Below, piece by piece: positions 14,746-22,202 of a DNA stretch of 48,852 nt; within the stretch, counting starts at the first letter, position 1, and each line of letters begins with the position of its first letter. The stretch is from assembly GCF_003324185.1 (NCBI RefSeq), contig NZ_PXUP01000019.1:1-48852 (forward strand), in the 5' to 3' direction. Under the pieces are notes generated by a model. That model saw only the letters and a list, made by a program, of their open reading frames with translations, was not told the origin of the DNA and searched no databases. This stretch comes from Faecalibacterium prausnitzii (GTDB lineage Bacteria; Bacillota; Clostridia; Oscillospirales; Ruminococcaceae). A program made the translations under genes and the position numbers.

Positions 14746-15072
14746 ATGAAAGCATTTGATCCCAATTACAAACTGCTGGACGAGATGTATCAGGACGATT
14801 ACTATCCTGCTTCTCTGGTGGACAAGGTCAAGGACGAGCTTCAGAAGGTCATCGACCTGCTGGAGAACGGCGAAACCGACCCCGAAGTGGTACAGGAAAC
14901 GCTGGACGAGGCGGTCTGCGGCATCAATGATCTCCAGGAGGAGTTTGACGAGAACGACAGCGAGATCGAAACGGTGGCACGGGAATGCATTGCGGCAACT
15001 GTGGCCTACATTCTGGAGTGGTTCAACATCCCCATCGACACCGAGGAGGCTATCCGGGAACGGGACTGGTGA
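14746..15072 (+). CDS. DUF5713-family protein
   Basis: A 108-aa acidic helical protein. DEMYQDDYYPASLVDKVK, the central INDLQEEFDENDSEIETVAR and the closing EEAIRERDW are DUF5713 signatures. AAAGGAG precedes the ATG by 8 nt. The family is found scattered in Firmicutes, Bacteroidetes and Proteobacteria in immunity-rich loci; no activity is known. Confidence 0.8.
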   Translation: MKAFDPNYKLLDEMYQDDYYPASLVDKVKDELQKVIDLLENGETDPEVVQETLDEAVCGINDLQEEFDENDSEIETVARECIAATVAYILEWFNIPIDTEEAIRERDW

Positions 15073-15077
15073 GCCCT

Positions 15078-16025
15078 ATGACAGAAAAAGAACTGGCCGT
15101 TTGTGATGAGTGCGGCAGCCTGTTTTTCAAAGGCTCCTCACAGATGATGGGGCTGTGCCCGGAATGTGCCCATATTCTCTATGGCTACCCGAATTGTGAC
15201 CATCATTTTCAGGATGGCCGGTGTGTGAACTGCTATTGGGATGGCTCAAAGAGTATGTACATCAAGAAACAAAATCAACAGGAGGAAACTGATATGCCTA
15301 CAACTGAATGGCTGAACAAATACGAAGCAATCAAGAACAAACTGACCTGTAAAGATGACTTGGAGGCCCATTTCACAGAGAAAGTGATTGGGAACATGGC
15401 GGTGGATGTACTGGACATCGGTGCCGTCCATTTCCCCACCGGGCAGATCTTCGCCTGCGATCCGCTGGTGGAGCTGGAGGACACTCTGCCGTTTATGCAG
15501 ACCATCCCCGCCGGGACTTACCCCGTAAAGATCTGTGTGGTGCCCAGCGAACAATACGGCGACCGCTATGCCTGCGTCAAGGTGGAGGTTTCTCAGGAAA
15601 AGCCTGTCCGCTATGAGCTGGGCATGGTGGGCAACGAGGATCTGGACGAGGAATTGGGCGAGGACGAGTATTTTGGCTTTGGCGTAGACGCTGGAATGGG
15701 CTGTGTTGCGGACATCCAGACCCAGGCGGCCTTCAAGACCTACTGGGCCAAGCGGCTGGAGGAGGACCCGGACATCGACCCCTACAACGACCTGTTCTGC
15801 GATCTCCTGGAGGAAAACGCCAAAGCCCACCCCAAATATCAGGGAGACTGCGGCGACTGGCTCAACTGGACGGTGCCGGACACGGACTGCAATCTGCCCA
15901 TCTTTGCCTCTGGCTGGGGTGACGGTTACTATCCCGTCTACTTCGGCTATGACGCAAAGGGCGAAGTCTGCGCCGTGTATGTGCGCTTCATCGACATTGA
16001 AGCCAGTTACAAAGAGCAGGAATAA
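15078..16025 (+). CDS. Zinc-ribbon protein fused in frame to a DUF4241 protein
   Basis: A 315-aa frame. Residues 1-58 hold CDECGSLFF, LCPECAHILYG and CDHHF/CVNCYWDG, a double zinc ribbon. Residues about 73-315 are a full DUF4241 protein (FPTGQIFACDPLVE, YGDRYACVKVEV, FGFGVDAGMGC, FASGWGDGYYPVYFGYD). The junction residues 59-72 read through what looks like an old intergenic spacer: it contains CAGGAGG, perfectly spaced for a second start at the ATG of residue 73 (15294). Either a read-through fusion or two nested products (315 and 243 aa) are made. DUF4241 is an immunity-cluster family of unknown mechanism. Confidence 0.8.
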   Translation: MTEKELAVCDECGSLFFKGSSQMMGLCPECAHILYGYPNCDHHFQDGRCVNCYWDGSKSMYIKKQNQQEETDMPTTEWLNKYEAIKNKLTCKDDLEAHFTEKVIGNMAVDVLDIGAVHFPTGQIFACDPLVELEDTLPFMQTIPAGTYPVKICVVPSEQYGDRYACVKVEVSQEKPVRYELGMVGNEDLDEELGEDEYFGFGVDAGMGCVADIQTQAAFKTYWAKRLEEDPDIDPYNDLFCDLLEENAKAHPKYQGDCGDWLNWTVPDTDCNLPIFASGWGDGYYPVYFGYDAKGEVCAVYVRFIDIEASYKEQE

Positions 16026-16036
16026 GGAGGCGCGCT

Positions 16037-16996
16037 ATGGAATTACCAAAACGGGCGCGGACAGTGAACTGGGAGAGCGGTGTCCTGACCTTAGACGGAG
16101 AAAAGCAGTTTGAAGTCCCGGAACTGACCGTAGAGATCATGGAGCAGCTGGCCGGTTACACCCTGGTGGGCTTCCATGTGAAAAGCTATCCGGTGACGGA
16201 TGAACTGCTTGCCCCTTTTGCCGGACATAAAAGCATGGCCAACTTCGGCGTGGAGGACGGTGCGCTCACTGACGCCTGTTTCCCCGTTTTTTCCGCTATG
16301 CCCAAGCTGCGTTATCTGCTGCTGGACGGTAACGCCGCCATCCACGGCAGCAGTCTGTCCGCTCTGCAAGGCTGCAAGCTGGACCTTCTGACGCTCAACC
16401 GTACCGGGCTGGATGATGCCGGTCTGCTCCAGGCGGCCTCCATCCCCAAGCTCTCCCACATCCAGATCGACCATACCGCCGTTACCTATGAGGGCCTGCT
16501 GGCCATCGCTGGCAACAACCGCATCGAGCCAGTGGCCCATGTGCAATTCACCCAGGAGCAGATGGAACACTTCTTCCAGCTCCAGCGGGAAAAGGCCAAA
16601 AAGCCCGTCCAGCTGGATGAGCAGGCGGCGGCGGAATGCCGCAGGGTGCTGTCCGCTTTCTTTGCCGAGATGACGCAGTGGGAGCAGTACATGGAGCAGG
16701 CCGGGTTTGAAGGTGCTGAGGCAGTGCCCCGTCTGCTGACGATCTGGGAGAAATATGTGAGCGAAAAGCCCCGTCCGGGCTATCGACCTCTGGGCCTCTC
16801 ATACAGCGCCCAAGGCACCTACAACGGGGAAGAATTCCTTGACGCAGAGCAGATCACCAAAAACAAGCTCTACATCTACACCAGGGAGAAAAACACCGGC
16901 TTTGACCGCCGCTTTCTTATGAAGCGTGTGGGCGAAGGCTGGAAGATTGATGCGGTGCAGGAGCGGCTGAACGGCTGGCAGCGCACGGAAGTGTGA
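16037..16996 (+). CDS. Leucine-rich-repeat protein with C-terminal NTF2-fold immunity domain
   Basis: A 319-aa protein. Residues about 75-165 are leucine-rich repeats (MPKLRYLLLDGNAAIHG, CKLDLLTLNRTGLDDAGL, IPKLSHIQIDHTAVTYEGL). After a Gln/Lys-rich helix, residues about 215-319 look like an NTF2-fold immunity domain, ending with the strand pattern KLYIYTREKNTGFDRRFLMK and GWKIDAVQERL. AAGGAGG precedes the ATG. A chimera of a protein-binding repeat and an immunity fold, consistent with toxin recognition. Confidence 0.75.
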   Translation: MELPKRARTVNWESGVLTLDGEKQFEVPELTVEIMEQLAGYTLVGFHVKSYPVTDELLAPFAGHKSMANFGVEDGALTDACFPVFSAMPKLRYLLLDGNAAIHGSSLSALQGCKLDLLTLNRTGLDDAGLLQAASIPKLSHIQIDHTAVTYEGLLAIAGNNRIEPVAHVQFTQEQMEHFFQLQREKAKKPVQLDEQAAAECRRVLSAFFAEMTQWEQYMEQAGFEGAEAVPRLLTIWEKYVSEKPRPGYRPLGLSYSAQGTYNGEEFLDAEQITKNKLYIYTREKNTGFDRRFLMKRVGEGWKIDAVQERLNGWQRTEV

Positions 16997-17004
16997 GGCA
17001 TCAC

Positions 17005-17238
17005 ATGGCTTGGGAATATGAAACCTTTGGCCCGGACGGTCAATGCAAATTGTTCGGTGTGAACATCTTTGACTACAACTGGCAAACCACCGGCAAGCGA
17101 GTAAAAGTCAAAGACCCGATCTATCATCAAGACCATACCTTCGAGGTCTGGCAGGTGGAGATCAACGGGCAGATTCACCGCTTTGCTGCCGGGGAGTTCT
17201 CCAACTGCGTATGGGGATTCTATCTGGAAAAGAACTGA
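17005..17238 (+). CDS. Small beta-rich protein, unknown
   Basis: A 77-aa protein starting MAWEYETFGPDGQCKLFGVN, with RVKVKDPIYH, EVWQVEINGQIHRFAAGEF and CVWGFYL. The strand pattern suggests a small barrel or SH3-like fold. An in-frame GTG at 16993 overlaps the previous stop, but the ATG at 17005 has GTGAGG 6 nt upstream and is preferred. No family recalled; immunity role by context only. Confidence 0.65.
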   Translation: MAWEYETFGPDGQCKLFGVNIFDYNWQTTGKRVKVKDPIYHQDHTFEVWQVEINGQIHRFAAGEFSNCVWGFYLEKN

Positions 17239-17256
17239 CGAGAGGAGCGTGATACC

Positions 17257-18738
17257 ATGAAAGCCACCGCCGGAGAGGTCTATACAGTCTATAACCAATA
17301 TCTGAAACGCTACACCGCCTGCCAGGTGGCCTATATTGCGCCGCCAGACACGGTGAGCAAAGAGTCTTGGGCGGTGATCCTCTCTCTGGATTGGGTGGGC
17401 GACGCCCCTCTAACTGCGGAGGAACTGCCCCATCTCCGCCCGCTCTACAAGGACTTCATGTACTGGTCCCGCGACCTCCACCTGCTGCGGGTGCCGTTGG
17501 AGGTCCCGCCCCAATATAAACTGGTGGGCACACTTCCGCCCTTCACCGACCAGCCCTGCCGCTCCTACGGAGGCTGGAGTGACGGCTATGATGTGTATCT
17601 CCAGATCCGGTGGCAGGCCATTCCGGAGGAACGGCGGCGGGCCTTCAAGGAGGCCATGGACAGTGACAAGCAAACGGAGATCGGCGGTATCCAGCTGAAG
17701 GTCAACAACCATCGGGTGATGGACCAGTACGCACCATTCGATTCGGCGCTGGAACTAAAGGCTCTGCCCTGCCTCTCCGAACTCATCTGCCAGCGGTGGC
17801 ACCCGGATCTGCTGGAGTTTTTGCGGGAATCCCCCTTTGTTGATGAAGTGACTTTGCTGAACCACGGTCAGAGGACACTTGATCTGCGGGGCACCAGCAT
17901 CAGAAAGCTGATGCTGGATATGACCGGGCTGGAGGAACTGTGGCTGTGTGAGGGAACGGAGCTGCTCCTGTTCCAGAACAAGGGGCCGGACGCCTGTGCC
18001 ATCCATGCCCCCGAAGATGGCAGCGGTTTGACCCTCCAATTTATCGGGGAATACCGCCCGCACACGGAACTGCCGAACCTACGGGGGCTGCATGGCATCG
18101 AGCTGAAGGACTTTGATCTGAGCGGACTGGCTGCTGTCCATCCCCACTTAAAGGAACTGCGGCTCTGGGGCGCGCCGGGAAACCTGGAGAACTTCTCCGC
18201 CGTGGGAGGGGCTCGGGAACTGACGAACCTTTCCACCTTCGACCTGTTCGGCTTCGGCGCAGCTGACATCCCTACCCCGGAGCAGATGCCGGAGCTTCGC
18301 TGGTTCTGGATGACCAGCCTGCCGGAGACGGCGGCAAAAGCGGCAAAGCAGATCTGGAAAGGCAAGCCGGGAATGGATCTGCGGATCACCAAGCCCCGGA
18401 AACCGGAGTGGCTGGCGCAAAACCTGGACAATCCCTTCCGAGGCTGGGACGGCGCGGAGCATATCCCTGCTTCTGCTGCGAAAAAGGCAGCCAATCAATA
18501 CCGAAAGACTCGTTCCCAGCTGATGCAGCTGGCCGCTAAACCGGGCGAGGACGCCCAGTCCCAGGCGCTGGATGCGGTGACAGCCTATACCCAGACCTTC
18601 AACAAGATGGGCTTTATCGAAACCGAGGAACGGGATGAAATCTACATGGCCCTGCGGGATATTCTGGATGCTCTGCCGGGCGAAACGCTCCAAAAAGATG
18701 CTCTGCTGGAGCAGTTTGAACAGCTGCGGGATTTTTGA
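17257..18738 (+). CDS. Leucine-rich-repeat protein
   Basis: A 493-aa protein. The N-terminal 140 residues form a beta-rich domain with several Trp and Pro residues (YNQYLKRYTACQVAYIAPP, WAVILSLDWVGD). Residues about 165-370 carry leucine-rich repeats (LDLRGTSIRKLMLDMTGLEE, LPNLRGLHGIELKDFDLSG, HLKELRLWGAP). The C-terminal 100 residues are helical. GAGGAGCGTG precedes the ATG. The N-terminal segment also resembles proteins of immunity arrays; the likely role is binding an incoming toxin, not shown by the sequence. Confidence 0.75.
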   Translation: MKATAGEVYTVYNQYLKRYTACQVAYIAPPDTVSKESWAVILSLDWVGDAPLTAEELPHLRPLYKDFMYWSRDLHLLRVPLEVPPQYKLVGTLPPFTDQPCRSYGGWSDGYDVYLQIRWQAIPEERRRAFKEAMDSDKQTEIGGIQLKVNNHRVMDQYAPFDSALELKALPCLSELICQRWHPDLLEFLRESPFVDEVTLLNHGQRTLDLRGTSIRKLMLDMTGLEELWLCEGTELLLFQNKGPDACAIHAPEDGSGLTLQFIGEYRPHTELPNLRGLHGIELKDFDLSGLAAVHPHLKELRLWGAPGNLENFSAVGGARELTNLSTFDLFGFGAADIPTPEQMPELRWFWMTSLPETAAKAAKQIWKGKPGMDLRITKPRKPEWLAQNLDNPFRGWDGAEHIPASAAKKAANQYRKTRSQLMQLAAKPGEDAQSQALDAVTAYTQTFNKMGFIETEERDEIYMALRDILDALPGETLQKDALLEQFEQLRDF

Positions 18739-18776
18739 GAAGGTAGCGTAAAACCGCGAAAAAACAGGAGCAGATC

Positions 18777-18809
18777 ATGAAACGGATGCGAAGCCTGAAA
18801 GAAAAATGA
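18777..18809 (+). other. 10-codon frame with ribosome site (gene remnant?)
   Basis: An AGGAG at proper distance precedes an ATG that opens MKRMRSLKEK and stops at once. It lies in the 81-bp gap after the LRR gene. It may be the residue of a deleted gene or a leader peptide for the 47-aa gene that follows. Confidence 0.25.
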
Positions 18810-18819
18810 GGAAAACAAT

Positions 18820-18963
18820 ATGGCACTACAAGATAAGAAAATCATGCCTCCCCCTTGGCTGGCCCACCGGGAAATCGAGCGATACTCCATTGGCTGGCGC
18901 ATGGGCTATGGGGAGGATTACATAGACCGATTTGACGATTGGAGTACAGCATGGCAGAAATGA
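18820..18963 (+). CDS. 47-aa protein, probably truncated
   Basis: The frame opens MALQDKKIMPPPWLAHREIE and continues through SIGWRMGYGEDYIDRFDDW. The PPPWLAHxEIERxSIGWRMGYGEDY phrase looks like the conserved start of a longer small protein, so this copy may have lost its end. Its last 13 bp overlap the next gene's start. No strong ribosome site (TGAGGA, 8 nt upstream, is acceptable). Confidence 0.5.
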   Translation: MALQDKKIMPPPWLAHREIERYSIGWRMGYGEDYIDRFDDWSTAWQK

Positions 18964-19265
18964 AACTTTATGAACTGGAAATGCTCCGCAGCAGGATCTA
19001 TCACGGGGAGCAGGAACTGATTTCCACTCTGACACCAGAGCAATTCTTTGCCCTGCTGTCTCACGACTATGATACTGGTTTTGCTGCTGGAAAAGCCTCC
19101 GCACAGAAGGAAATTCTCTGTATGCTGGCAGCGGACGGGATGCCTGCTGAGAAGATTGCGCTTCTATTGCAGATGAAGACAGAGTTGGTGCGGGAGATCA
19201 CAGCTACCAAGCAAGCCCACATTGAGAAATGCAGAAAGAAACTTGAACAGGCGGTGAAGCCATGA
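18951..19265 (+). CDS. Helical protein, unknown
   Basis: A 104-aa helical protein, start ATG at 18951 with GGAG 6 nt upstream and overlapping the previous frame by 13 bp. It has LTPEQFFALLSHDYDTGFAAGK, then MLAADGMPAEKIALLLQMK, a segment that looks like a small HTH, and a basic coiled-coil end. A DNA-binding or protein-binding role is possible; family not recognised. It overlaps the following Imm51-like gene by 4 bp. Confidence 0.6.
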   Translation: MAEMKLYELEMLRSRIYHGEQELISTLTPEQFFALLSHDYDTGFAAGKASAQKEILCMLAADGMPAEKIALLLQMKTELVREITATKQAHIEKCRKKLEQAVKP

Positions 19266-19702
19266 AAGACCTTTGCAAATACGGAAACCGACCGGAGGTC
19301 GAATGGGAAATCTTGCCCTGGATACCTGACCCGCGCCCGCCCTTCAAAATTTGGGTAAAGCCGGAGCAGATCGCGCCATTCTTTCTCGTTCCCCACCACC
19401 CCTATGCGATCTCCCTTCTGCTGAAAATCAGTGACGGATTCCGGACAGAGGAATTCCGACGGCTGGGACTGATCGGCAGCAGCGAGGATTGGGAGCGGCT
19501 TGTCCGGGGCGTGATCCAGGAGTTCGAGGAAAACAACAGCGGCGTGGATCTGTTTCACTTCGACTCCGACGAAGATGTGTTCTGCGTGTACTCCCAATAC
19601 ATCGATGACCTGATGCTGCTGTCCAAAATGATCCGGGCGGCCTGTGACAATGAAAAAACGATGGGGATGTATCTGAACATGAGCGAGGTTGCGAAAGCAT
19701 GA
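19262..19702 (+). CDS. Imm51-like immunity protein
   Basis: A 146-aa protein. The C-terminal part, LFHFDSDEDVFCVYSQY then DDLMLLSKMIRAACDNEK, follows the Imm51 family signature (HFDSExxMFCVYS, then a long helix), as I recall it. N-terminally it has a beta segment with PHHPYAISLLLKISDGF. Imm51 proteins neutralise nuclease-type polymorphic toxins. It overlaps both neighbours by 4 bp (ATGA), implying coupled translation. Confidence 0.7.
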   Translation: MKDLCKYGNRPEVEWEILPWIPDPRPPFKIWVKPEQIAPFFLVPHHPYAISLLLKISDGFRTEEFRRLGLIGSSEDWERLVRGVIQEFEENNSGVDLFHFDSDEDVFCVYSQYIDDLMLLSKMIRAACDNEKTMGMYLNMSEVAKA

Positions 19703-19962
19703 AAGAATTGACCACTCAAACAGGGATTATAGTAAAATGCAGTAAAACGGCCATTGAATTTTTCCAAAATGCTCAATCAGTGGATTTCTTCTCTGCACTG
19801 GAGATTCCGAAGGAATTTCAAGACATAGCGGTTGAGTTTTATGATTTGATTCTGGAAAACGACCATCCTACAGCTTTGCTGGGCTGTCGTGGCAATTATG
19901 ATATTGCGGTACAGATAGATGAAGTAACCGGCACCATGACGGGGTGGCATTGGTTTAAATGA
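19699..19962 (+). CDS. Small protein, unknown
   Basis: An 87-aa protein starting MKELTTQTGIIVKCSKTAIE. It has one hydrophobic helix near ALEIPKEFQDIAVEFYDLIL and ends in a strand pair IAVQIDEVTGTMTGWHWFK. It overlaps the Imm51-like gene by 4 bp. Base composition is more AT-rich than its neighbours. Family not recognised. Confidence 0.6.
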   Translation: MKELTTQTGIIVKCSKTAIEFFQNAQSVDFFSALEIPKEFQDIAVEFYDLILENDHPTALLGCRGNYDIAVQIDEVTGTMTGWHWFK

Positions 19963-19972
19963 AGGAAATGGA

Positions 19973-20287
19973 ATGATCGAGTACATCAAGCTCTTTTGGG
20001 AGGACGCACCGGAGGGGGAACCATCGGTCATCCTCTATGAAGTGGATACAGGAAATGAGCGGCTGGCTCTCCGCTCCATTGACATCTTTATGGACGGTCA
20101 CACCCACAACATACCCGACCTTTACGATGGAGCCATTGAAATCACGCCCATCCCCACCGTGGAGGAATTAAACGCCCATATCTGGGGCGAGGAGTTCCAC
20201 GCCTGCGTCATAGAGAAAGCGGAATTTGAGGCTATCTGGGAAAGCCACACCTATAATGGAGCGTTAAAAGAATCAGGAGGGTTCTGA
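19973..20287 (+). CDS. DUF6881-like protein
   Basis: A 104-aa protein of the small DUF6881 type: MIEYIKLFWEDAPEGEPSVI with a Tyr-Lys-x-x-Trp strand, then YEVDTGNERLALRSIDIF and MDGHTHN, closing EITPIPTVEELN. The family is beta-rich, cytoplasmic and associated with immunity loci. Its stop overlaps the next ATG (TGATGA). Family assignment is by recall of motif order. Confidence 0.65.
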   Translation: MIEYIKLFWEDAPEGEPSVILYEVDTGNERLALRSIDIFMDGHTHNIPDLYDGAIEITPIPTVEELNAHIWGEEFHACVIEKAEFEAIWESHTYNGALKESGGF

Positions 20288-20697
20288 TGAAACAGACCGA
20301 TATTTATACCGAGGCTCTGACCTGTCTGCGCTCCATCCTTCTGGCAGACCATCCAGAATTCCAAAACTGGATCGACTGGCTGGAACGGGATATTGAGGAT
20401 TGGACCCAGCGCCGTGAGGTCGCCCACCACCTTCGGGCATACGGAGGTATGGGCTCGTTCAACGACCTACCCAGTATGCGTGGCAATCACGACTATATTT
20501 TCGGCTTTCTCAAGTCCGTGTGCTATACCTTCGGCCACCTTTATGGCAAACGGGAAGGCATTTCGCCAGAGGCATTGATGGAGGAGTGCCTGCACGATGT
20601 AGAGCAGGCAGCCTATCACCCACATAAGCCACTGAACCGAGCCATTGCCCAGCACTTGATGCAGGGCGATTTACAGGAAAACCTGGATAGGCTGTAG
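20287..20697 (+). CDS. DUF6966-like helical protein
   Basis: A 136-aa helical protein. The hallmark is HLRAYGGMGSFNDLPS, the GMGSFND motif of DUF6966-type proteins, between a Trp-rich helix (WIDWLERDIEDW) and a long C-terminal helical half. AGGAGGG precedes the ATG. Immunity-array context; activity unknown. Confidence 0.65.
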   Translation: MKQTDIYTEALTCLRSILLADHPEFQNWIDWLERDIEDWTQRREVAHHLRAYGGMGSFNDLPSMRGNHDYIFGFLKSVCYTFGHLYGKREGISPEALMEECLHDVEQAAYHPHKPLNRAIAQHLMQGDLQENLDRL

Positions 20698-20708
20698 GAG
20701 GACTTGTT

Positions 20709-21686
20709 ATGAACAAAAGACTATTCCGCCCCCAATTTAATCAAATGGAAACCACCGAGAAGCAGGCACTGATGGAAAGCCTGGCTGCTCGTTATAATAT
20801 GACCTTTCTCGGTCTACATACCTTTGACCGCTGGGGCCAGAACTGCACCACCGGCATCTTCAAGAAAGATGGTCGGGAGTTCGTCTTTGTCCCCGGCGAT
20901 ACCGTCACCCTGGGCTGGGAGCAGTTTGCCGTGGGACTGAATCAGGAGAGCCGGGAGGAATTGGAGTATCTGTTCCGGGAATGGGAAATGGAACCGCAGA
21001 ACCCGGAGGAGATGATCCGGGAAAGCATGGCTCCCGTCCGGAAAGCGGCCATTGGCCCCATGCTGGTGGGCCGGGAGTTGGAGGAAATTAACTGGGAGCC
21101 AGTCAAAATGGACGATCCCAGGCTGACTGCCCACCCTGACTGGCTGAAGGAGTTCCGGGATTTTGCCTGGAGTGACAGCAGCAGTCTTACCTTGCATCAG
21201 TCGGCCCGTATTGAGCGGACGGAAGATGGATTTCAGACCTGGATCTATAACCGCACTGATTACGATGAACTCCTTGCCATGCTGGAAAACAGGGGCTTCT
21301 CCCTGCCCACGGCGGACGAGTGGGCCTACCTGTGTGGCGGCGGGTGTCGGACCCTGTTCCCGTGGGGAGATGGGTTAGACTACTCCATGCGTCTGCGCTG
21401 GTTTGAGGACATGGATGAGGATGAGAACCGGCCCTATGACATGGAGGAACCCAACTTCTTCGGCCTGTCCATCGCCTACGATCCCTATATGCGGGAAGTG
21501 GTGCAGGCTGATAGGCTTACCACCTGCGGTGGCGATGGCGGGTGCAATATCTGCGGCGGGCTGGGTCCATTTCTCGGTTTCCTACCCTGTTCGCCCCACT
21601 GTAAGCCGGAAGTGCAGGAGGACAATGAACTAAACGGAGATTATGACTTTTATCGGCCTATCATTCGGCTGGAGAACTATGATTGA
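20709..21686 (+). CDS. Formylglycine-generating-enzyme-like (SUMF1-fold) protein
   Basis: A 325-aa protein. Residues about 195-325 show the SUMF1/FGE core: GFSLPTADEWAYLCGGGCRT, then LFPWGDGLDYSMR, FFGLSIAYDPYMREVV and a closing GGDGGCNICGGLGPFLGFLP. In FGE enzymes the core modifies sulfatases; here no sulfatase is near, the protein is short, and the usual metal and Cys positions are not clearly matched. The N-terminal 150 residues are a separate beta/alpha domain I do not recognise. Such FGE-like proteins occur in immunity arrays, so the fold is probably reused for binding. Confidence 0.7.
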   Translation: MNKRLFRPQFNQMETTEKQALMESLAARYNMTFLGLHTFDRWGQNCTTGIFKKDGREFVFVPGDTVTLGWEQFAVGLNQESREELEYLFREWEMEPQNPEEMIRESMAPVRKAAIGPMLVGRELEEINWEPVKMDDPRLTAHPDWLKEFRDFAWSDSSSLTLHQSARIERTEDGFQTWIYNRTDYDELLAMLENRGFSLPTADEWAYLCGGGCRTLFPWGDGLDYSMRLRWFEDMDEDENRPYDMEEPNFFGLSIAYDPYMREVVQADRLTTCGGDGGCNICGGLGPFLGFLPCSPHCKPEVQEDNELNGDYDFYRPIIRLENYD

Positions 21687-21728
21687 CAATAGAAGCTTGA
21701 TACAAAATAAAGAAAGAGAGGTGCCGAC

Positions 21729-22199
21729 ATGGGAGCATGGGGCATAAAAGCATTAGAGCGTGACGAAGGACTGGATGTACTGGACATCCTCAAAAATGAA
21801 TATGTACCGGAGCATCCGGTAATGGATCTGGGCGAGATGATCGAACTGATGAAAGAGGAAGTCATGCTGGGAGCTGACTTCTCACAAATCGACTTCCTCT
21901 TTGACAATACTGCGATGGCTCTGGCGGAGCTGTATTTCCAATGGAAGGATAATGGCAAGCTGGACTACGATCATGAAGAAGCTATATGGGATAAAGTCAC
22001 CGGTTTCACAGCATCCAAAGAAGCCCTTGCTTTCCTGCTGCGGCAACTCACCGACATCAAAAACGAGGTGCCGGACGAGGACGGCATCCGTGAGATTGTG
22101 GATCTTTGGAAGAACGAGGACAGCGGTGAGATCGCTCCTGCGTGGCCAGAGCATTTGGACTGGCTCATCAAGCGACTAATTTCGGAACAGGAGGCGTAA
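21729..22199 (+). CDS. DUF4259-family protein
   Basis: A 156-aa helical, acidic protein starting with the diagnostic MGAWGIKALERDEGLDVLD of DUF4259-like proteins, followed by a long helical body with KEALAFLLRQLTDIKNE. GAGAGGTG lies upstream of the ATG. It precedes the giant gene by 3 bp. DUF4259 belongs to families of polyimmunity loci; no activity known. Confidence 0.75.
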   Translation: MGAWGIKALERDEGLDVLDILKNEYVPEHPVMDLGEMIELMKEEVMLGADFSQIDFLFDNTAMALAELYFQWKDNGKLDYDHEEAIWDKVTGFTASKEALAFLLRQLTDIKNEVPDEDGIREIVDLWKNEDSGEIAPAWPEHLDWLIKRLISEQEA

Positions 22200-22202
22200 C
22201 AA

